Source: Halohasta litchfieldiae (GTDB taxonomy: Archaea > Halobacteriota > Halobacteria > Halobacteriales > Haloferacaceae). Taken from it: 64,000 nucleotides of DNA. The position numbers and the translations under genes are program-made. Below the pieces are notes generated by a model, which was given only the letters and a program-made list of their open reading frames with translations, searched no databases and was not told where the DNA came from. The stretch lies in the NCBI RefSeq assembly GCF_002788215.1, contig NZ_CP024845.1, forward strand, positions 2,790,001 to 2,854,000. Direction: 5' to 3'. This document shows, piece by piece, positions 45,426 through 55,039 of the stretch. Each line of letters starts with the position of its first letter. Position 1 is the stretch's first letter.

Positions 45426-46313
45426 ATGAGTAGGATCGAACGCAAGGTCCGGTCGATGGTCAACGCCGACCACGAGATGGAGTCGGCGATCCAGACCGTC
45501 CTCGACAGCGCCACCGACAACGAGGTTCAGTGGGTCGACGTGCGTGACTCGATTACCAGCGGCCAGTGGGGTCGACTGATCGAAAAAGGGATTCTCGTCG
45601 ACGGCGAGGCGGGGTTCCGGATCGAGGAGCCGGACGCAATTCGTGCGGGACTCGAAGAGAAAAGCGACGACACCGACGAGATCGAAGGCTCGACGTGGTC
45701 GAAATGGGACAAAGGTGCGGCTGGCATCACGGTCCTGATGTTCGCCGGCTACGCGTGGGCACCGGCCCGCGAGTTCGTTGGGAACGCGGTCGACGTCCTT
45801 CTCGGCCCGGTGCTCAACGTCCTGCCGTTCTACGTCGTCGTGATGATCATCGCGGTCGCAACAGGACTGTACTCGACGCTGTTGCGTGTCGCGCTGATGG
45901 ACATGGACAAGATGGGCGCGTACAAAGCCCAGATGGAGGAGGTCAAGGAACGACGGAACGCGGCCAAAGAACGCGGCGACGATGAGGCGCTCGAAGAGAT
46001 CCAGGAGGAACAGATGGAGATGATGGGCGACCAGCTCGGCATGTTCAAAGAGCAGTTCCGGCCGATGGTGTGGATCATGTTCCTCACGATCCCGGCGTTC
46101 CTCTGGATGTACTGGGTCGTCGGCTACCGCGGCTCGGAAGCCCAGTACGAGTTGGCGAATCTCGTGATTCCGTTTGCGGGTGACGTCACCTGGACGACCG
46201 GGATCGTCGGCCCGATCCAGGTCTGGATTGTCTGGTACTTCCTCTGCTCGATGGCCTTTACCCAGATCATCCAGAAAGGACTCAACATCAGTATGTCGCC
46301 CTCGGCGGACTGA
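45426..46313 (+). CDS. DUF106 membrane protein, archaeal Oxa1/EMC3-type insertase
   Basis: A 295-residue protein. An acidic N-terminal domain (about 90 residues) is followed by a first transmembrane helix (AGITVLMFAGYAWAP), another pair (VLPFYVVVMIIAVATGLYST), a long charged coiled-coil (KAQMEEVKERRNAAKERGDD ... EEQMEMMGDQLGMFK, about 165-200) and two or three C-terminal helices (VWIMFLTIPAFLWMYWVVG). This helix-hairpin-helix layout is that of DUF106, homologous to YidC/Oxa1 and EMC3, which insert membrane proteins. It follows adk, the classic archaeal arrangement near secY. Confidence 0.9.
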   Translation: MSRIERKVRSMVNADHEMESAIQTVLDSATDNEVQWVDVRDSITSGQWGRLIEKGILVDGEAGFRIEEPDAIRAGLEEKSDDTDEIEGSTWSKWDKGAAGITVLMFAGYAWAPAREFVGNAVDVLLGPVLNVLPFYVVVMIIAVATGLYSTLLRVALMDMDKMGAYKAQMEEVKERRNAAKERGDDEALEEIQEEQMEMMGDQLGMFKEQFRPMVWIMFLTIPAFLWMYWVVGYRGSEAQYELANLVIPFAGDVTWTTGIVGPIQVWIVWYFLCSMAFTQIIQKGLNISMSPSAD

Positions 46314-46398
46314 TCGCCGCACTGCTTTTGCTGTCGGATTTCTATATATTCGCGATCCAAGCGTAGCAGCGTCGACCGCTGTATACATACAACTCCAG

Positions 46399-47388
46399 TT
46401 AGAGATCGAGACCGCGAATCGAGACGCCGTCGCCGTCTTCAACGTGACCGATCACACGACCATCGGTCGACTCCGCGAGCGATTCGGCCTCGTCTGCGTC
46501 GGGCACTGCAGCAACAAATCCGGTTCCCATATTAAATGTCGTGTGCATCTCGGCATCGGAGACGTTACCCTCCGATTGGACGAACTCGAAGACCGGCTGT
46601 GCGTCGAAGGGAGTGTCGACAACATACTGATTGTCGCCCAGTCGACCGAGGTTCGTCCAACCGCCGCCGGTGATGTGAGCCGCACCGCGCACACCGGCCT
46701 CGCGCATCGGATCAAGCAGGTGGGTGTAGATTCGGGTCGGCTCCAGCAATGCTTCGCCAATCGTCTCGTACCCCTCGTGGGGGAACGAGTCGGTGTACGA
46801 GTAGTTCTTTGTCGCGGCAGTTCGGGCCAGTGTGAGTCCGTTCGAGTGAATGCCCGACGACTCCCAGCCCACGAGGGTATCGCCCGGTTCGGCATCCCCA
46901 TCGAACAGGGCGTCTTTGGCCGCGAGTCCGGCACAGGCACCAGCGAGATCCAGTCCCTTGATTACCTCGGGCATCACGGCAGTTTCACCCCCGATGAGTT
47001 CGATATCAGACTCCTCGGCACCTGCTGAAAGGCCTTGACCCACCTGTTCGGCGAAGTTCTCGTCGGGTTCGTCAATCGCAAGATAGTCGACGAACGCAAC
47101 TGGGCGAACCCCCGCCGCGACCAGATCGTTGACGTTCATCGCGATGCAGTCGATGCCAATCGTCGAGTAATCCGAGAGCGCCTCGGCGACCAGGAGTTTG
47201 GTGCCGACGCCATCGGTAGCAAGTGCGAGATAGCGGTCGCCGATGTCAAGCAAGCCGGCAAAATCTCCCTCGCTGTCGCCGGTCGCGCCGATGAGCGCGG
47301 CGGTGGCGGCCTCGCTGGCCTCGATGTCGACGCCCGACTCCGCATAGGTGAGTTCTTCCTCGTCAGCTGGTCCGTCGTCGTCAGTCAT
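46399..47388 (-). CDS. purM: Phosphoribosylformylglycinamidine cyclo-ligase
   Basis: A 329-residue AIR synthetase of purine biosynthesis. It starts with TYAESGVDIEASEAATAALI and shows LALATDGVGTKLLVAEAL, then IGIDCIAMNVNDLVAAGVRP (ATP and Mg-binding PurM fold), ELIGGETAVMPEVIKGLDLA and WESSGIHSNGLTLARTAA. It converts FGAM to AIR with ATP in the cytoplasm. The gene is on the same strand as the acetolactate-synthase operon to its right, with 96 bases between them, so it may have its own promoter. It converges with the DUF106 gene. Confidence 0.95.
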   Translation of the reverse strand: MTDDDGPADEEELTYAESGVDIEASEAATAALIGATGDSEGDFAGLLDIGDRYLALATDGVGTKLLVAEALSDYSTIGIDCIAMNVNDLVAAGVRPVAFVDYLAIDEPDENFAEQVGQGLSAGAEESDIELIGGETAVMPEVIKGLDLAGACAGLAAKDALFDGDAEPGDTLVGWESSGIHSNGLTLARTAATKNYSYTDSFPHEGYETIGEALLEPTRIYTHLLDPMREAGVRGAAHITGGGWTNLGRLGDNQYVVDTPFDAQPVFEFVQSEGNVSDAEMHTTFNMGTGFVAAVPDADEAESLAESTDGRVIGHVEDGDGVSIRGLDL

Positions 47389-47484
47389 GTCTCAAGGGGG
47401 GTGGAGTGAACACAAAAACACGGTGATTCGGCCGTCGACGGTTCGGTGAGTGCCACAGCAACGAAAACAGCCAGCCATCCCAGC

Positions 47485-49071
47485 TTAGCCGAGTGGAACT
47501 TCGATCAGCGAGAGGCTGTCGCTTGGAACCTGTGCTTCAAGGAGCCCTGCGAGGTCGTTCCAGTCGTCGGGTCGGTAGGCGTCGACGCCGAAGCTCTCGG
47601 CAAACGCGACGAAGTCGGGGTTCGTGAGTTCAGTGCCGAACGCCTCACCGCGGTGGTCGGCCTGTTTGGCCGATATGAGTCCGTAATCGTCGTCGACGAA
47701 CACAATCACGGTAAACCCACAGTCGAGCCGTGTGGCGGTCTCCAGTTCGGCGGCGTTCATCAGAAAGCCGCCGTCGCCATTGGCGACGACGACGTTGTCG
47801 TCGACTGCGAGATCGGCCGCCACGCCACCCGGCAGGGCGATTCCCATGCTCGCCAGTCCGTTGGAAATGAGACAGGTGTTGGGCTCGTAGGTCGGGAACT
47901 GCCGGGCAATAGTTAGTTTGTGACTACCAACGTCGGATATCAGTACATCGGAGTCAGCCATCGCCGACCGGAGTAGTGAGACGGTCCCTGCGACAGTAAA
48001 CGGCTGGCTGTCGTGGTGCGCCACTGCATCGGCGTGGATGGTCTCGTGAGCATCCGAACACCACGTGTGTGCGGGGGTGTCAAGCGCGGCGTCGATGTGT
48101 TCGAGTCCGACACCGATGTCGGAGATGAGTTCGACAGTCGGATTGTAGTGGGCATACACCTCGGCCGGCTCGTGGTCCAGATGGAGAATCGTTTTGTCTT
48201 GGTCGGGGTTCCACTTTTCGGGGTCGTGTTCGGCGATATCGTAGCCGACTGCCAAGACGACATCGGCGTCCGACACGGCATCGGCCGCCTCACTGTTCGG
48301 TCCCGAATCGAGCGTGAACAGTGACTGCTCGCTGCGGTCCGAGACTGCGCCTTTGCCCATATAGGTCGCTACGACCGGAATGTTGGTTCGTTCGACGAGT
48401 GTTCGGAGCTGTGTGGCCGCATCGGTCCGAACCGCACCGTTGCCAGCAAGCACGAGTGGCGTTTCGGCCTCCGCAAGCCGGTCGGCGATGCGGTCGACCG
48501 AGACCGGGTCCGGATTCGGTCGACGAACTCGGTCCCGCACGGGCAGCGGCTCACCACTCACCGTCTCGCCCATGATATCTTCGGGGAGTTCGATCTGGGT
48601 CGCCCCCGGTTTCTCGTAGGTCGACAGTTTGAACGCCTTCCGAACCGATTCGGCAATGATTCGACTGTCGTCGATCTGGGTGTTCCATTTGACAACCGAA
48701 TCGAAGATATCCGGGATGTCAAGCGCCTGATGGCTCTCCTGATGGAGCCGTTCGAGCCCGCCCTGACCGGTGAGTGCGACCAGCGGTGCCTTGTCGAGGT
48801 GGGCGTCAGCCACCCCGGTCAGGAGGTTCGTTGCTCCCGGACCGAGCGTTCCCAAACAGACACCCGCATCGCCAGTGAGTCGACCATGCACGTCGGCCAT
48901 GAACGCCGCACCCTGTTCGTGACGCGTCGGAATGAACTCGATGTCTGACTCCCGGATCGCAAACAGAATATCCTCCAACTCCTCGCCCGGAATCCCGAAG
49001 ACGTACTCGACGCCCTCGGCTTCCAGACAGTCGACCAGTAGCTCTGCACCGGTCTGGTCCGATTCACTCAT
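47485..49071 (-). CDS. Thiamine-diphosphate enzyme, acetolactate synthase-like large subunit
   Basis: A 528-residue ThDP enzyme with the three domains of the acetohydroxyacid synthase family. The catalytic Glu is in FIPTRHEQGAAFMADVHGR (about 46-64); LGTLGPGATNLLTGVADAHL follows. The cofactor motif GDGGFLMNAAELETATRLDC ends in VFVDDDYGLIS where the usual Asn pair is acidic, as in catabolic AlsS-type enzymes. It is shorter than IlvB (about 590) and no IlvN small subunit is adjacent. Its start codon overlaps the stop of an aldehyde dehydrogenase by one base, so the pair may convert a 2-oxo acid through an aldehyde or make acetolactate. Confidence 0.85.
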   Translation of the reverse strand: MSESDQTGAELLVDCLEAEGVEYVFGIPGEELEDILFAIRESDIEFIPTRHEQGAAFMADVHGRLTGDAGVCLGTLGPGATNLLTGVADAHLDKAPLVALTGQGGLERLHQESHQALDIPDIFDSVVKWNTQIDDSRIIAESVRKAFKLSTYEKPGATQIELPEDIMGETVSGEPLPVRDRVRRPNPDPVSVDRIADRLAEAETPLVLAGNGAVRTDAATQLRTLVERTNIPVVATYMGKGAVSDRSEQSLFTLDSGPNSEAADAVSDADVVLAVGYDIAEHDPEKWNPDQDKTILHLDHEPAEVYAHYNPTVELISDIGVGLEHIDAALDTPAHTWCSDAHETIHADAVAHHDSQPFTVAGTVSLLRSAMADSDVLISDVGSHKLTIARQFPTYEPNTCLISNGLASMGIALPGGVAADLAVDDNVVVANGDGGFLMNAAELETATRLDCGFTVIVFVDDDYGLISAKQADHRGEAFGTELTNPDFVAFAESFGVDAYRPDDWNDLAGLLEAQVPSDSLSLIEVPLG

Positions 49072-50483
49072 TATTCGACTCCGGCGTACGAATCGTCGCT
49101 CGTGTCATCCTCGCCGAGGCCATGCTGGACCCAGATCGTCTTTGCGTTGACGAACTCCCGAATCCCGTGTCGACTGAGTTCGCGGCCGTAGCCGGAGTTT
49201 TTGACGCCGCCGAACGGCAGGCGGGGATCGGATTTGACGAGTTCGTTGACGAAACAGAGCCCGGCCTCGAACTGGCGGGCAAACACCTCGCCGCGGTCGA
49301 GGTCGCTCGTCCAGACACTTGCACCGAGGCCGAAGTCGGTGTCGTTGGCGACGTCGATAGCTTCGGTCTCATCGCTGACACGGATCACGCTCGCAACGGG
49401 GCCAAACGTTTCCTCGGTTGCGGCCGCCGAATCCCGCGGCACCTCGGTGAGGACCGTTGGCTGATAGTATGCGCCTTCGCCGTCGACCGCCTCGCCGCCC
49501 GTGAGCAGTTCGGCTCCTGCTTCGAGGGTGCGGTCGATCTGATCGTCGAGATCGTCTCGCAGATCCGGGCGCGCCATCGGGCCGATATCGGTGTCTTCGT
49601 CGGTTGGATCGCCGACGGTGAGCGCCTCGACCTCGTCGACGAAGGCCTCCACAAAATCGTCGTAGATGGCATCGTGGACGATAAATCGCTTGGCGGCGAT
49701 ACAGGACTGGCCCGTGTTCTGGAGTCGGGCGAACGCCCCGCGTTTGGCAGTGGCTTCGATTGGCGCGTCATCGAGCACGACGAAGGGGTCGCTCCCGCCG
49801 AGTTCCAGCACCGAGGGTTTGAGCTGCTGGCCCGCCCGCTGCCCGACTGCACGGCCAGCCCCCTCGCTACCGGTGAGGGTAACGCCAGCTACTCGGTCGT
49901 CAGAGATGATGTCGTCGACCTCCGACGAGGAGATCAGGAGCGTTTGAAAGACGCCCTCCGGCATCCCGGCGTCCTGCAAGACCTCTTCGATGGCCAGCGC
50001 ACAGCCGGGCACGTTCGAGGCGTGTTTCAGGAGGCCGACGTTCCCGGCTGCGAGGTTAGGGGCAATAAATCGGAACGCTTGCCAGAAGGGGAAGTTCCAC
50101 GGCATGATCGCGAGGATCGGGCCGAGTGGGTCGTAGCTGACGAGCGTGCGAGCATCCGAATCGCTCTCGATGAGTTCGTCTTGGAGCTGCTCGGCGGCTG
50201 TTTCGGCGTAATACTCACAGACCCACGCGCATTTGCGAACCTCGGCTCGGGCCTGTTCGATGGGTTTGCCCATCTCGTGGGTCATCAACTCGGCATACTC
50301 GTCGACGCGCTCCTCAAGCAGCTGGGCAGTCTTCTCTAAGAGGGTCTGTCGGTGGGCCATCGATTGGCTGCGCCAGTCGACGAACGCCGACTGGGCAGTT
50401 CCGAGAGCGGTGTCGATATCATCGGCATCATGCGTCTCGTAGCTGTCGAGCCGCTGGCCGGTCGCGGGGTTGATACTCTCCAT
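49071..50483 (-). CDS. Aldehyde dehydrogenase (succinate-semialdehyde type)
   Basis: A 470-residue NAD(P)-dependent aldehyde dehydrogenase. ILAIMPWNFPFWQAFRFIAP forms the oxyanion Asn and cofactor edge; VTLTGSEGAGRAVGQRAGQQ is the nucleotide fold; the general base Glu227 is in SVLELGGSDPFVVLD and the nucleophile Cys261 in LQNTGQSCIAAKRF. The C-terminal block ETFGPVASVIRVSDETEAID and PFGGVKNSGYGRELS are standard. Similarity is greatest to YneI/GabD-like succinate-semialdehyde dehydrogenases. It is the first gene of a two-gene operon with the ThDP enzyme. Confidence 0.92.
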   Translation of the reverse strand: MESINPATGQRLDSYETHDADDIDTALGTAQSAFVDWRSQSMAHRQTLLEKTAQLLEERVDEYAELMTHEMGKPIEQARAEVRKCAWVCEYYAETAAEQLQDELIESDSDARTLVSYDPLGPILAIMPWNFPFWQAFRFIAPNLAAGNVGLLKHASNVPGCALAIEEVLQDAGMPEGVFQTLLISSSEVDDIISDDRVAGVTLTGSEGAGRAVGQRAGQQLKPSVLELGGSDPFVVLDDAPIEATAKRGAFARLQNTGQSCIAAKRFIVHDAIYDDFVEAFVDEVEALTVGDPTDEDTDIGPMARPDLRDDLDDQIDRTLEAGAELLTGGEAVDGEGAYYQPTVLTEVPRDSAAATEETFGPVASVIRVSDETEAIDVANDTDFGLGASVWTSDLDRGEVFARQFEAGLCFVNELVKSDPRLPFGGVKNSGYGRELSRHGIREFVNAKTIWVQHGLGEDDTSDDSYAGVE

Positions 50484-50526
50484 AGGACCGAGTCGCGCTC
50501 CGGCGTCAAATGTCTCGGCACCGTCG

Positions 50527-51180
50527 TTAAATCCGGAAACTAAGGCCGAGCGTCAGTACCGAACCAATGGTCAACAGCACGCTCAGCAGGAACGTTCCGA
50601 GCCAGACGGGTTTGCTCCAACCGATGACGGTTTTGCCATCGAGTGGACCGAAGGGCACGAGATTGAATGCGGCCAAAAAGAGGTTGATGATGATCCCGAA
50701 CCGGCCGAGCGTGCCCAGCAGGTCGACGCCAACTGTGACTCCTGCGAAATAGACAGGGACGAAGACAGCCGCTAGAATCAGGTTCGTCACCGGGCCGGCG
50801 ATGGCGATGTGGCCGTGCTGTTTTTCAGTGAGATATCCCTGATGGTGGACCGCACCCGGCGCGGCGAAAATGAAGCCAAGCAGCGCGCTCATGATCGCCA
50901 AAAACAGCATACTGTAGTCGGCCCGAAACTCCGCGATCTGGTCGTATCTAACCGCGACGACCTTGTGGGCGACCTCGTGGAGCAGGAAGGCAACTCCAGC
51001 GGTTAGCAGGCTCACGACAAGCAGAATAACCAGTGGAAGTCCGACCAATGCTGCGGTCTGTGGGCCGCCGCCAGCGAAGAAGATGGCAAACGCGACACCC
51101 AAAGCGAGCCACGCGACAAGCAAGTCACGGACCTCAGTTGGGCTGAACTCGTAGCCAGCAATCCGGTAGCCGAGGCTCAT
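50527..51180 (-). CDS. Site-2-type intramembrane metalloprotease (M50)
   Basis: A 217-residue multipass protease. The zinc motif HEVAH (His68, His72) is in the third hydrophobic segment, and the second motif appears as LVPFGPLDGKTVIGW (about 175-189), where Asp is the third ligand. There are six predicted helices and no PDZ or CBS domain. Site-2 proteases cut transmembrane regulatory substrates. The gene overlaps the TraB-family gene by four bases, and this arrangement looks deliberate; the substrate is unknown. GYRIAGYEFSPTEVRDLLVA is a typical haloarchaeal M50 start. Confidence 0.9.
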   Translation of the reverse strand: MSLGYRIAGYEFSPTEVRDLLVAWLALGVAFAIFFAGGGPQTAALVGLPLVILLVVSLLTAGVAFLLHEVAHKVVAVRYDQIAEFRADYSMLFLAIMSALLGFIFAAPGAVHHQGYLTEKQHGHIAIAGPVTNLILAAVFVPVYFAGVTVGVDLLGTLGRFGIIINLFLAAFNLVPFGPLDGKTVIGWSKPVWLGTFLLSVLLTIGSVLTLGLSFRI

Positions 51181-52871
51181 CTGAGTGTGCTCCAGATGAG
51201 TTCGGCGCTGTTTCGCGCCCCGTCGAGCATCAGCCGTGAGATCCCCTCGACGCCACCCAACTCGGTCCCGAACTGCGGGAGGATGTAGCTCACAAAGAGG
51301 ATGCTGGCGATAATCGAGCCAACGTTGGTCAGCGCGACGACCATGATGAGTTTGAACATCGGGACTTCGAACATCTCCGAGACGATTTCACCGATTGGTT
51401 TCGACTCGTCCGACAGCAGGCTGTTGAGTGTCGAAATGTCGCCGATGTTCACCGAGAGATGCCGGAGTTCGACGTAGCCGGTGAACCACCCCGGCGCGAG
51501 GGCGGGATTGATCGAGGTCATCCACGCCACTGCGCCGCCGACGCCAGCCGACGACCAGCGTGCGCCAGCCAGCTTTGCGAACCCGGCTGCGAAGATCCCA
51601 TTAATGAGGAACCACGCGCCGAACAGCCGGAGCAGGAAGCCGTCCTGAACGCCTGCCATCGCCAGCAGGATGAAGAAGGCGACAAAGCCGACCGAGAGGG
51701 CGATTCCGATCAGCTTGCCCCACGGCAGTCGACTGCCTTTCTCTTCGCCAACGAGCGAATCCATCGGCGGCAGCGTCGAGGGGTTGGCGAGATAGTCCTC
51801 GATTCCCTCGCGGTGGCCAGCGCCGACGACCGCCAGCACGTCGTAGCCAGCCTGTCGGAGGCCGACCAATTTGTGAGCAATATAGGCGTCCCGTTCGTCG
51901 ATGAGTGCCTCCGCGCCGCCGGGGCTGAACTGCCGGAACTCCTCCATCATCACGGTGACGACGTCGGCGTCGGTCAGATCTTCGATATCCATTTCGTCCA
52001 TGCCGCCCGCTTCGGGTTGGGTCGACCCTCGCAGCCCGATAATCGCGGCTGCGACGAGACCGAATAGCAGCCCGCCAACGAGACCGAGCGCGAGACTGCC
52101 GACGATGGTGATCGTAAACCCACCCAGATAGGTGCCGAACAGGCCATCAGCGAAGCCGAAGGCTGCCGCAACGAGTCCAATCGCGCCACCGCTGCCGAGG
52201 GCGGCCGCGAACCGCTGGTCGCCGCCGAGGGTGAGGCCAGCGATCTGGTCGACGACGAGCGTCGTTCCCAGCCCAAGAATCGCGGCACTGGCCGCTCGGA
52301 GATAGATCGCGTCGGTGATGCCGAGCGTACCGCCGAACAGTGCGAGTACAGGGCCGGCCAGCAGGCCGACGATCAGCCCAACCATAATACCGACAACGCG
52401 GCTATCAGTGACGCCGAAGGCGAGGCCGCCGACCATCCGCAGCTTTTCGGTGATCGTCATCCGCGCCCAGAACCGCTGGATTGTTTCTTGGATGTCGCGG
52501 TCGACCAGCGCAACGTCGATTCCGTGCTCCTCGGCGGTGTCGATGGCGGCCATCATATCTGCGCCCGGCTTCACGTCGAACTGGTCGCCGAGTCGGGTCT
52601 GGACGTACGACAGCATCCAGTAGGCGAGAAACTGGAAGACGGTGTTGCCTTTGAGGAGGTCGCTGGCGTCGAGATCCTCCGGCTCTTCGCCTTGGAGCTG
52701 TCTGTACCGTCCTTCGTCGAGTTCGACCGCCACGATGTCGGGGCGATCCTCGGCGATCCGTGTTTCGACCTCTTGGACGCTGGCCTCCGAGACGTGGGCG
52801 GTCCCGACAACACTCACTCGCCCCTCGCCGGACGCGCCGGGCGGTGGTGATCGGTCCGCAGGTTCGCTCAT
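51177..52871 (-). CDS. TraB/PrgY-type membrane protein
   Basis: A 564-residue protein with the TraB domain in its first 330 residues (VSVVGTAHVSEASVQEVETR at 19-38 and IVAVELDEGRYRQLQGEEPE). Two blocks of helices follow or interrupt it: LVGLIVGLLAGPVLALFGGT to LGLVGGLLFGLVAAAIIGLRG, and the C-terminal region SVGFVAFFILLAMAGVQDGF to the end. GAGHREGIEDYL is the conserved second TraB motif. The family includes PrgY (pheromone shutdown) and Tiki; a metal-dependent protease role is proposed for some. It heads the operon with the M50 protease, so a membrane proteolysis or signalling pair is inferred. Confidence 0.88.
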   Translation of the reverse strand: MSEPADRSPPPGASGEGRVSVVGTAHVSEASVQEVETRIAEDRPDIVAVELDEGRYRQLQGEEPEDLDASDLLKGNTVFQFLAYWMLSYVQTRLGDQFDVKPGADMMAAIDTAEEHGIDVALVDRDIQETIQRFWARMTITEKLRMVGGLAFGVTDSRVVGIMVGLIVGLLAGPVLALFGGTLGITDAIYLRAASAAILGLGTTLVVDQIAGLTLGGDQRFAAALGSGGAIGLVAAAFGFADGLFGTYLGGFTITIVGSLALGLVGGLLFGLVAAAIIGLRGSTQPEAGGMDEMDIEDLTDADVVTVMMEEFRQFSPGGAEALIDERDAYIAHKLVGLRQAGYDVLAVVGAGHREGIEDYLANPSTLPPMDSLVGEEKGSRLPWGKLIGIALSVGFVAFFILLAMAGVQDGFLLRLFGAWFLINGIFAAGFAKLAGARWSSAGVGGAVAWMTSINPALAPGWFTGYVELRHLSVNIGDISTLNSLLSDESKPIGEIVSEMFEVPMFKLIMVVALTNVGSIIASILFVSYILPQFGTELGGVEGISRLMLDGARNSAELIWSTLR

Positions 52872-52975
52872 TGGCCGGATTACTTCGTCTTCGGCTTTAC
52901 CTTTGGCGGTGTTGGTGTTTCACGGATCGGTGGGTGCGGGAACAGTTATTCATAGCCGTCTCCCCAAGGGACTGT

Positions 52976-53470
52976 ATGGCACACTCCGCGGAGGTTACTG
53001 GGATCGGCATGGGCGTCGGACCCGATGGCGCGAACGTCCCGGCAGTCATTCTCTCGGCCCGCGAGGAGTATCTCCCTATCTTCGTGACCGCAGACCAAGC
53101 CCAATCGATCCGCTTGGCGCTCTCCGGCGAACCGTTCGAACGACCACTGACTCACGATCTGCTCGTCGACATGGTCACCGAGTTCGGTGGTGCAATCGAC
53201 TCCGTTCGAATCGACGATTTAGCCGACGGTACCTTCTACGGCAAAATCGACGCCGAACGCTACGACGACGGCGAACCCGAACGGTTCGTCTTCGACGCCC
53301 GACCGAGCGACGCCATCGCGCTGGCGGTCCGCGTCGAGTGTCCGATCACCGTCTCCGACGAGATCATGGATGCCGCGGGCCGCTCGCCCGACGAGGTCGA
53401 CATCGGCGAGATCGAGGGCGACCGACCGGTCAGTTCTGACGACCCCTTTTCCGAAGAGTACGACGAGTAG
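52976..53470 (+). CDS. Bifunctional nuclease family (BFN/DUF151) protein
   Basis: A 164-residue soluble protein of the BFN family: NVPAVILSAREEYLPIFVTA, DQAQSIRLALSGEPFERPLT, MVTEFGGAIDSVRIDDLADG and then FDARPSDAIALAVRVECPIT, which is the family hallmark. The plant and Thermotoga members bind or cleave nucleic acid, but the archaeal role is not known. The tail is acidic and Ser-rich. ATG 52976 is set by the conserved domain; the frame upstream belongs to the promoter between it and the divergent TraB gene. Confidence 0.88.
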   Translation: MAHSAEVTGIGMGVGPDGANVPAVILSAREEYLPIFVTADQAQSIRLALSGEPFERPLTHDLLVDMVTEFGGAIDSVRIDDLADGTFYGKIDAERYDDGEPERFVFDARPSDAIALAVRVECPITVSDEIMDAAGRSPDEVDIGEIEGDRPVSSDDPFSEEYDE

Positions 53471-53627
53471 GCAGTCCCTACTCGCTTACACAGCCCGTTG
53501 TCGACCGAGATTGCTACACGTCAGTACCAGTAGCATTGTGTACCAGTAGTCACCACCTACTGTCAGATAGTGGCAAGAAGACGACAGTAACCGACGGCTT
53601 TCTCCCATCGGCGGCCACAGGGAGGGT

Positions 53628-54110
53628 ATGGACGAAACAGCGACCCTCATCGACTCGTATACCGAGATGACCGAACTTCTGTTGCCGAACGATACCAACA
53701 CGCTCGGTCGGGCCCTCGGTGGGGCCGTGTTACACTGGATGGATATCTGTGGGGCGATTGCCGCCATGCGGTTTTCCAACCGGGAGTGTGTGACTGCCTC
53801 AATGGATCACGTCGACTTCATCAGCCCCATCGATATCGGCGAGGTGGTCGTCGTTGAGGGGTACGTGTTCAGCGTGGGCCAGAGTAGCATCGAGGTCAAA
53901 GTCGACGTCCGGGCCGAAAACCCCGTCGAGGGCGACCAGCGACCGACAACCAGTTCCTACTTCACGTTCGTTGCGCTCGATGACGACGGCGTCCCGACCG
54001 AGGTGCCGTCGCTTGACTGTCCGAGCGAGGCCGAACAGGCGCTTCGAGACGAGGCAATCGATGGGCGGAGACAGCAGTTGGAGGAGCTTGTCGACCGACT
54101 GGAATCGTAA
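53628..54110 (+). CDS. Acyl-CoA thioesterase (hotdog fold)
   Basis: A 160-residue hotdog-fold thioesterase of the acyl-CoA hydrolase type. The conserved block TLGRALGGAVLHWMDICGAI contains the Gly/Asp expected in the active site, and FISPIDIGEVVVVEGYVFSV forms the central strands. It hydrolyses acyl-CoA to free acid and CoA in the cytoplasm. The start ATG 53628 follows ggaggg by two bases. A UPF0173 hydrolase gene follows 69 bases later on the same strand. Confidence 0.85.
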   Translation: MDETATLIDSYTEMTELLLPNDTNTLGRALGGAVLHWMDICGAIAAMRFSNRECVTASMDHVDFISPIDIGEVVVVEGYVFSVGQSSIEVKVDVRAENPVEGDQRPTTSSYFTFVALDDDGVPTEVPSLDCPSEAEQALRDEAIDGRRQQLEELVDRLES

Positions 54111-54179
54111 CCGGCCGACTAGGGTCGTAGGGGGGGTGTTTACTTTTATGTGTGTTCTGGCCCAAAGGTCAACCGTACG

Positions 54180-54899
54180 ATGACCTTCGAACTTACGTGG
54201 CACGGCCACTCCACATGGCACGTCGCTGTCGACGACACGACATTTCTTATCGACCCGTTTTTCGACAACCCACACACCGATCTGGATCCGAGCGATGTCG
54301 AGACGCCCGACTACCTGCTTTTGACCCACGGTCACGCCGACCACATCGCTCACGCCGACGAGTTCACCGACGCGACACTGGTCGCCACACCGGAAATCGT
54401 GAGCTACGCAAGCGCCGAACTCGGCTTCGAGGACGCCATCGGGATGAACCTCGGCGGCACCGTCGACTGTGACGACGCCTTCGTTTCGATGGTCCGCGCG
54501 GACCACACCAACGGGATCAACACCGGACACGAGTACGAAGGCGGGATGCCGGCTGGCTTTGTCATCGGCGACACCAAGCCGACACAGGTCGAAGACGCGG
54601 AGTCGACCACCTTCTACCACGCGGGCGACACCAGCCTGATGAGCGAGATGAAAGACGTGATCGGTCCGTATCTCGAACCCGACGCCGCCGCAGTGCCGAT
54701 TGGTGACCATTTCACGATGGGTCCGTGGCAGGCCGCCATCGCCGTCGACTGGCTCGACGTCGACCACGCCTTCCCGATGCATTACGGCACGTTCCCGCCA
54801 ATCGATGTCGACCCCGACGACTGGGTGCGTGAGGTGGAGTCGACCGGCACGCCAGCCGAGCCGCACGTGCTTGCGGCCGACGAACCGTTCGACCTGTAG
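54180..54899 (+). CDS. UPF0173 metal-dependent hydrolase (MBL fold)
   Basis: A 239-residue metallo-beta-lactamase-fold protein. It opens with [20 protein letters not shown], typical of UPF0173, and has [17 protein letters not shown] with the complete HxHxDH motif, [17 protein letters not shown] with a further Asp ligand, and [14 protein letters not shown]. Compare the MBL protein at 39573, where the motif is altered. The biological substrate of UPF0173 proteins is unknown. ATG 54180 is used; a frame extending to 54150 is out of place because it begins before the promoter-like aaaggt stretch. Confidence 0.9.
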   Translation: MTFELTWHGHSTWHVAVDDTTFLIDPFFDNPHTDLDPSDVETPDYLLLTHGHADHIAHADEFTDATLVATPEIVSYASAELGFEDAIGMNLGGTVDCDDAFVSMVRADHTNGINTGHEYEGGMPAGFVIGDTKPTQVEDAESTTFYHAGDTSLMSEMKDVIGPYLEPDAAAVPIGDHFTMGPWQAAIAVDWLDVDHAFPMHYGTFPPIDVDPDDWVREVESTGTPAEPHVLAADEPFDL

Positions 54900-55039
54900 C
54901 GACGAGGCTGGGTGCTGGCAGGGCTGACTCCAACACCCCGAAAACGATGCCAGTTTGTCAGAGATTGTGTTAATTGTTAATAAAAATAATAAAATATCGG
55001 ATCGATCCTGCCGTCATTGAACAAGCTTTAGGGTACTTG

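Noticed and set aside
44733-46442. A 569-codon frame opposite adenylate kinase and the DUF106 gene
   Set aside because: It runs across two genuine genes and their spacer, which real genes do not do.
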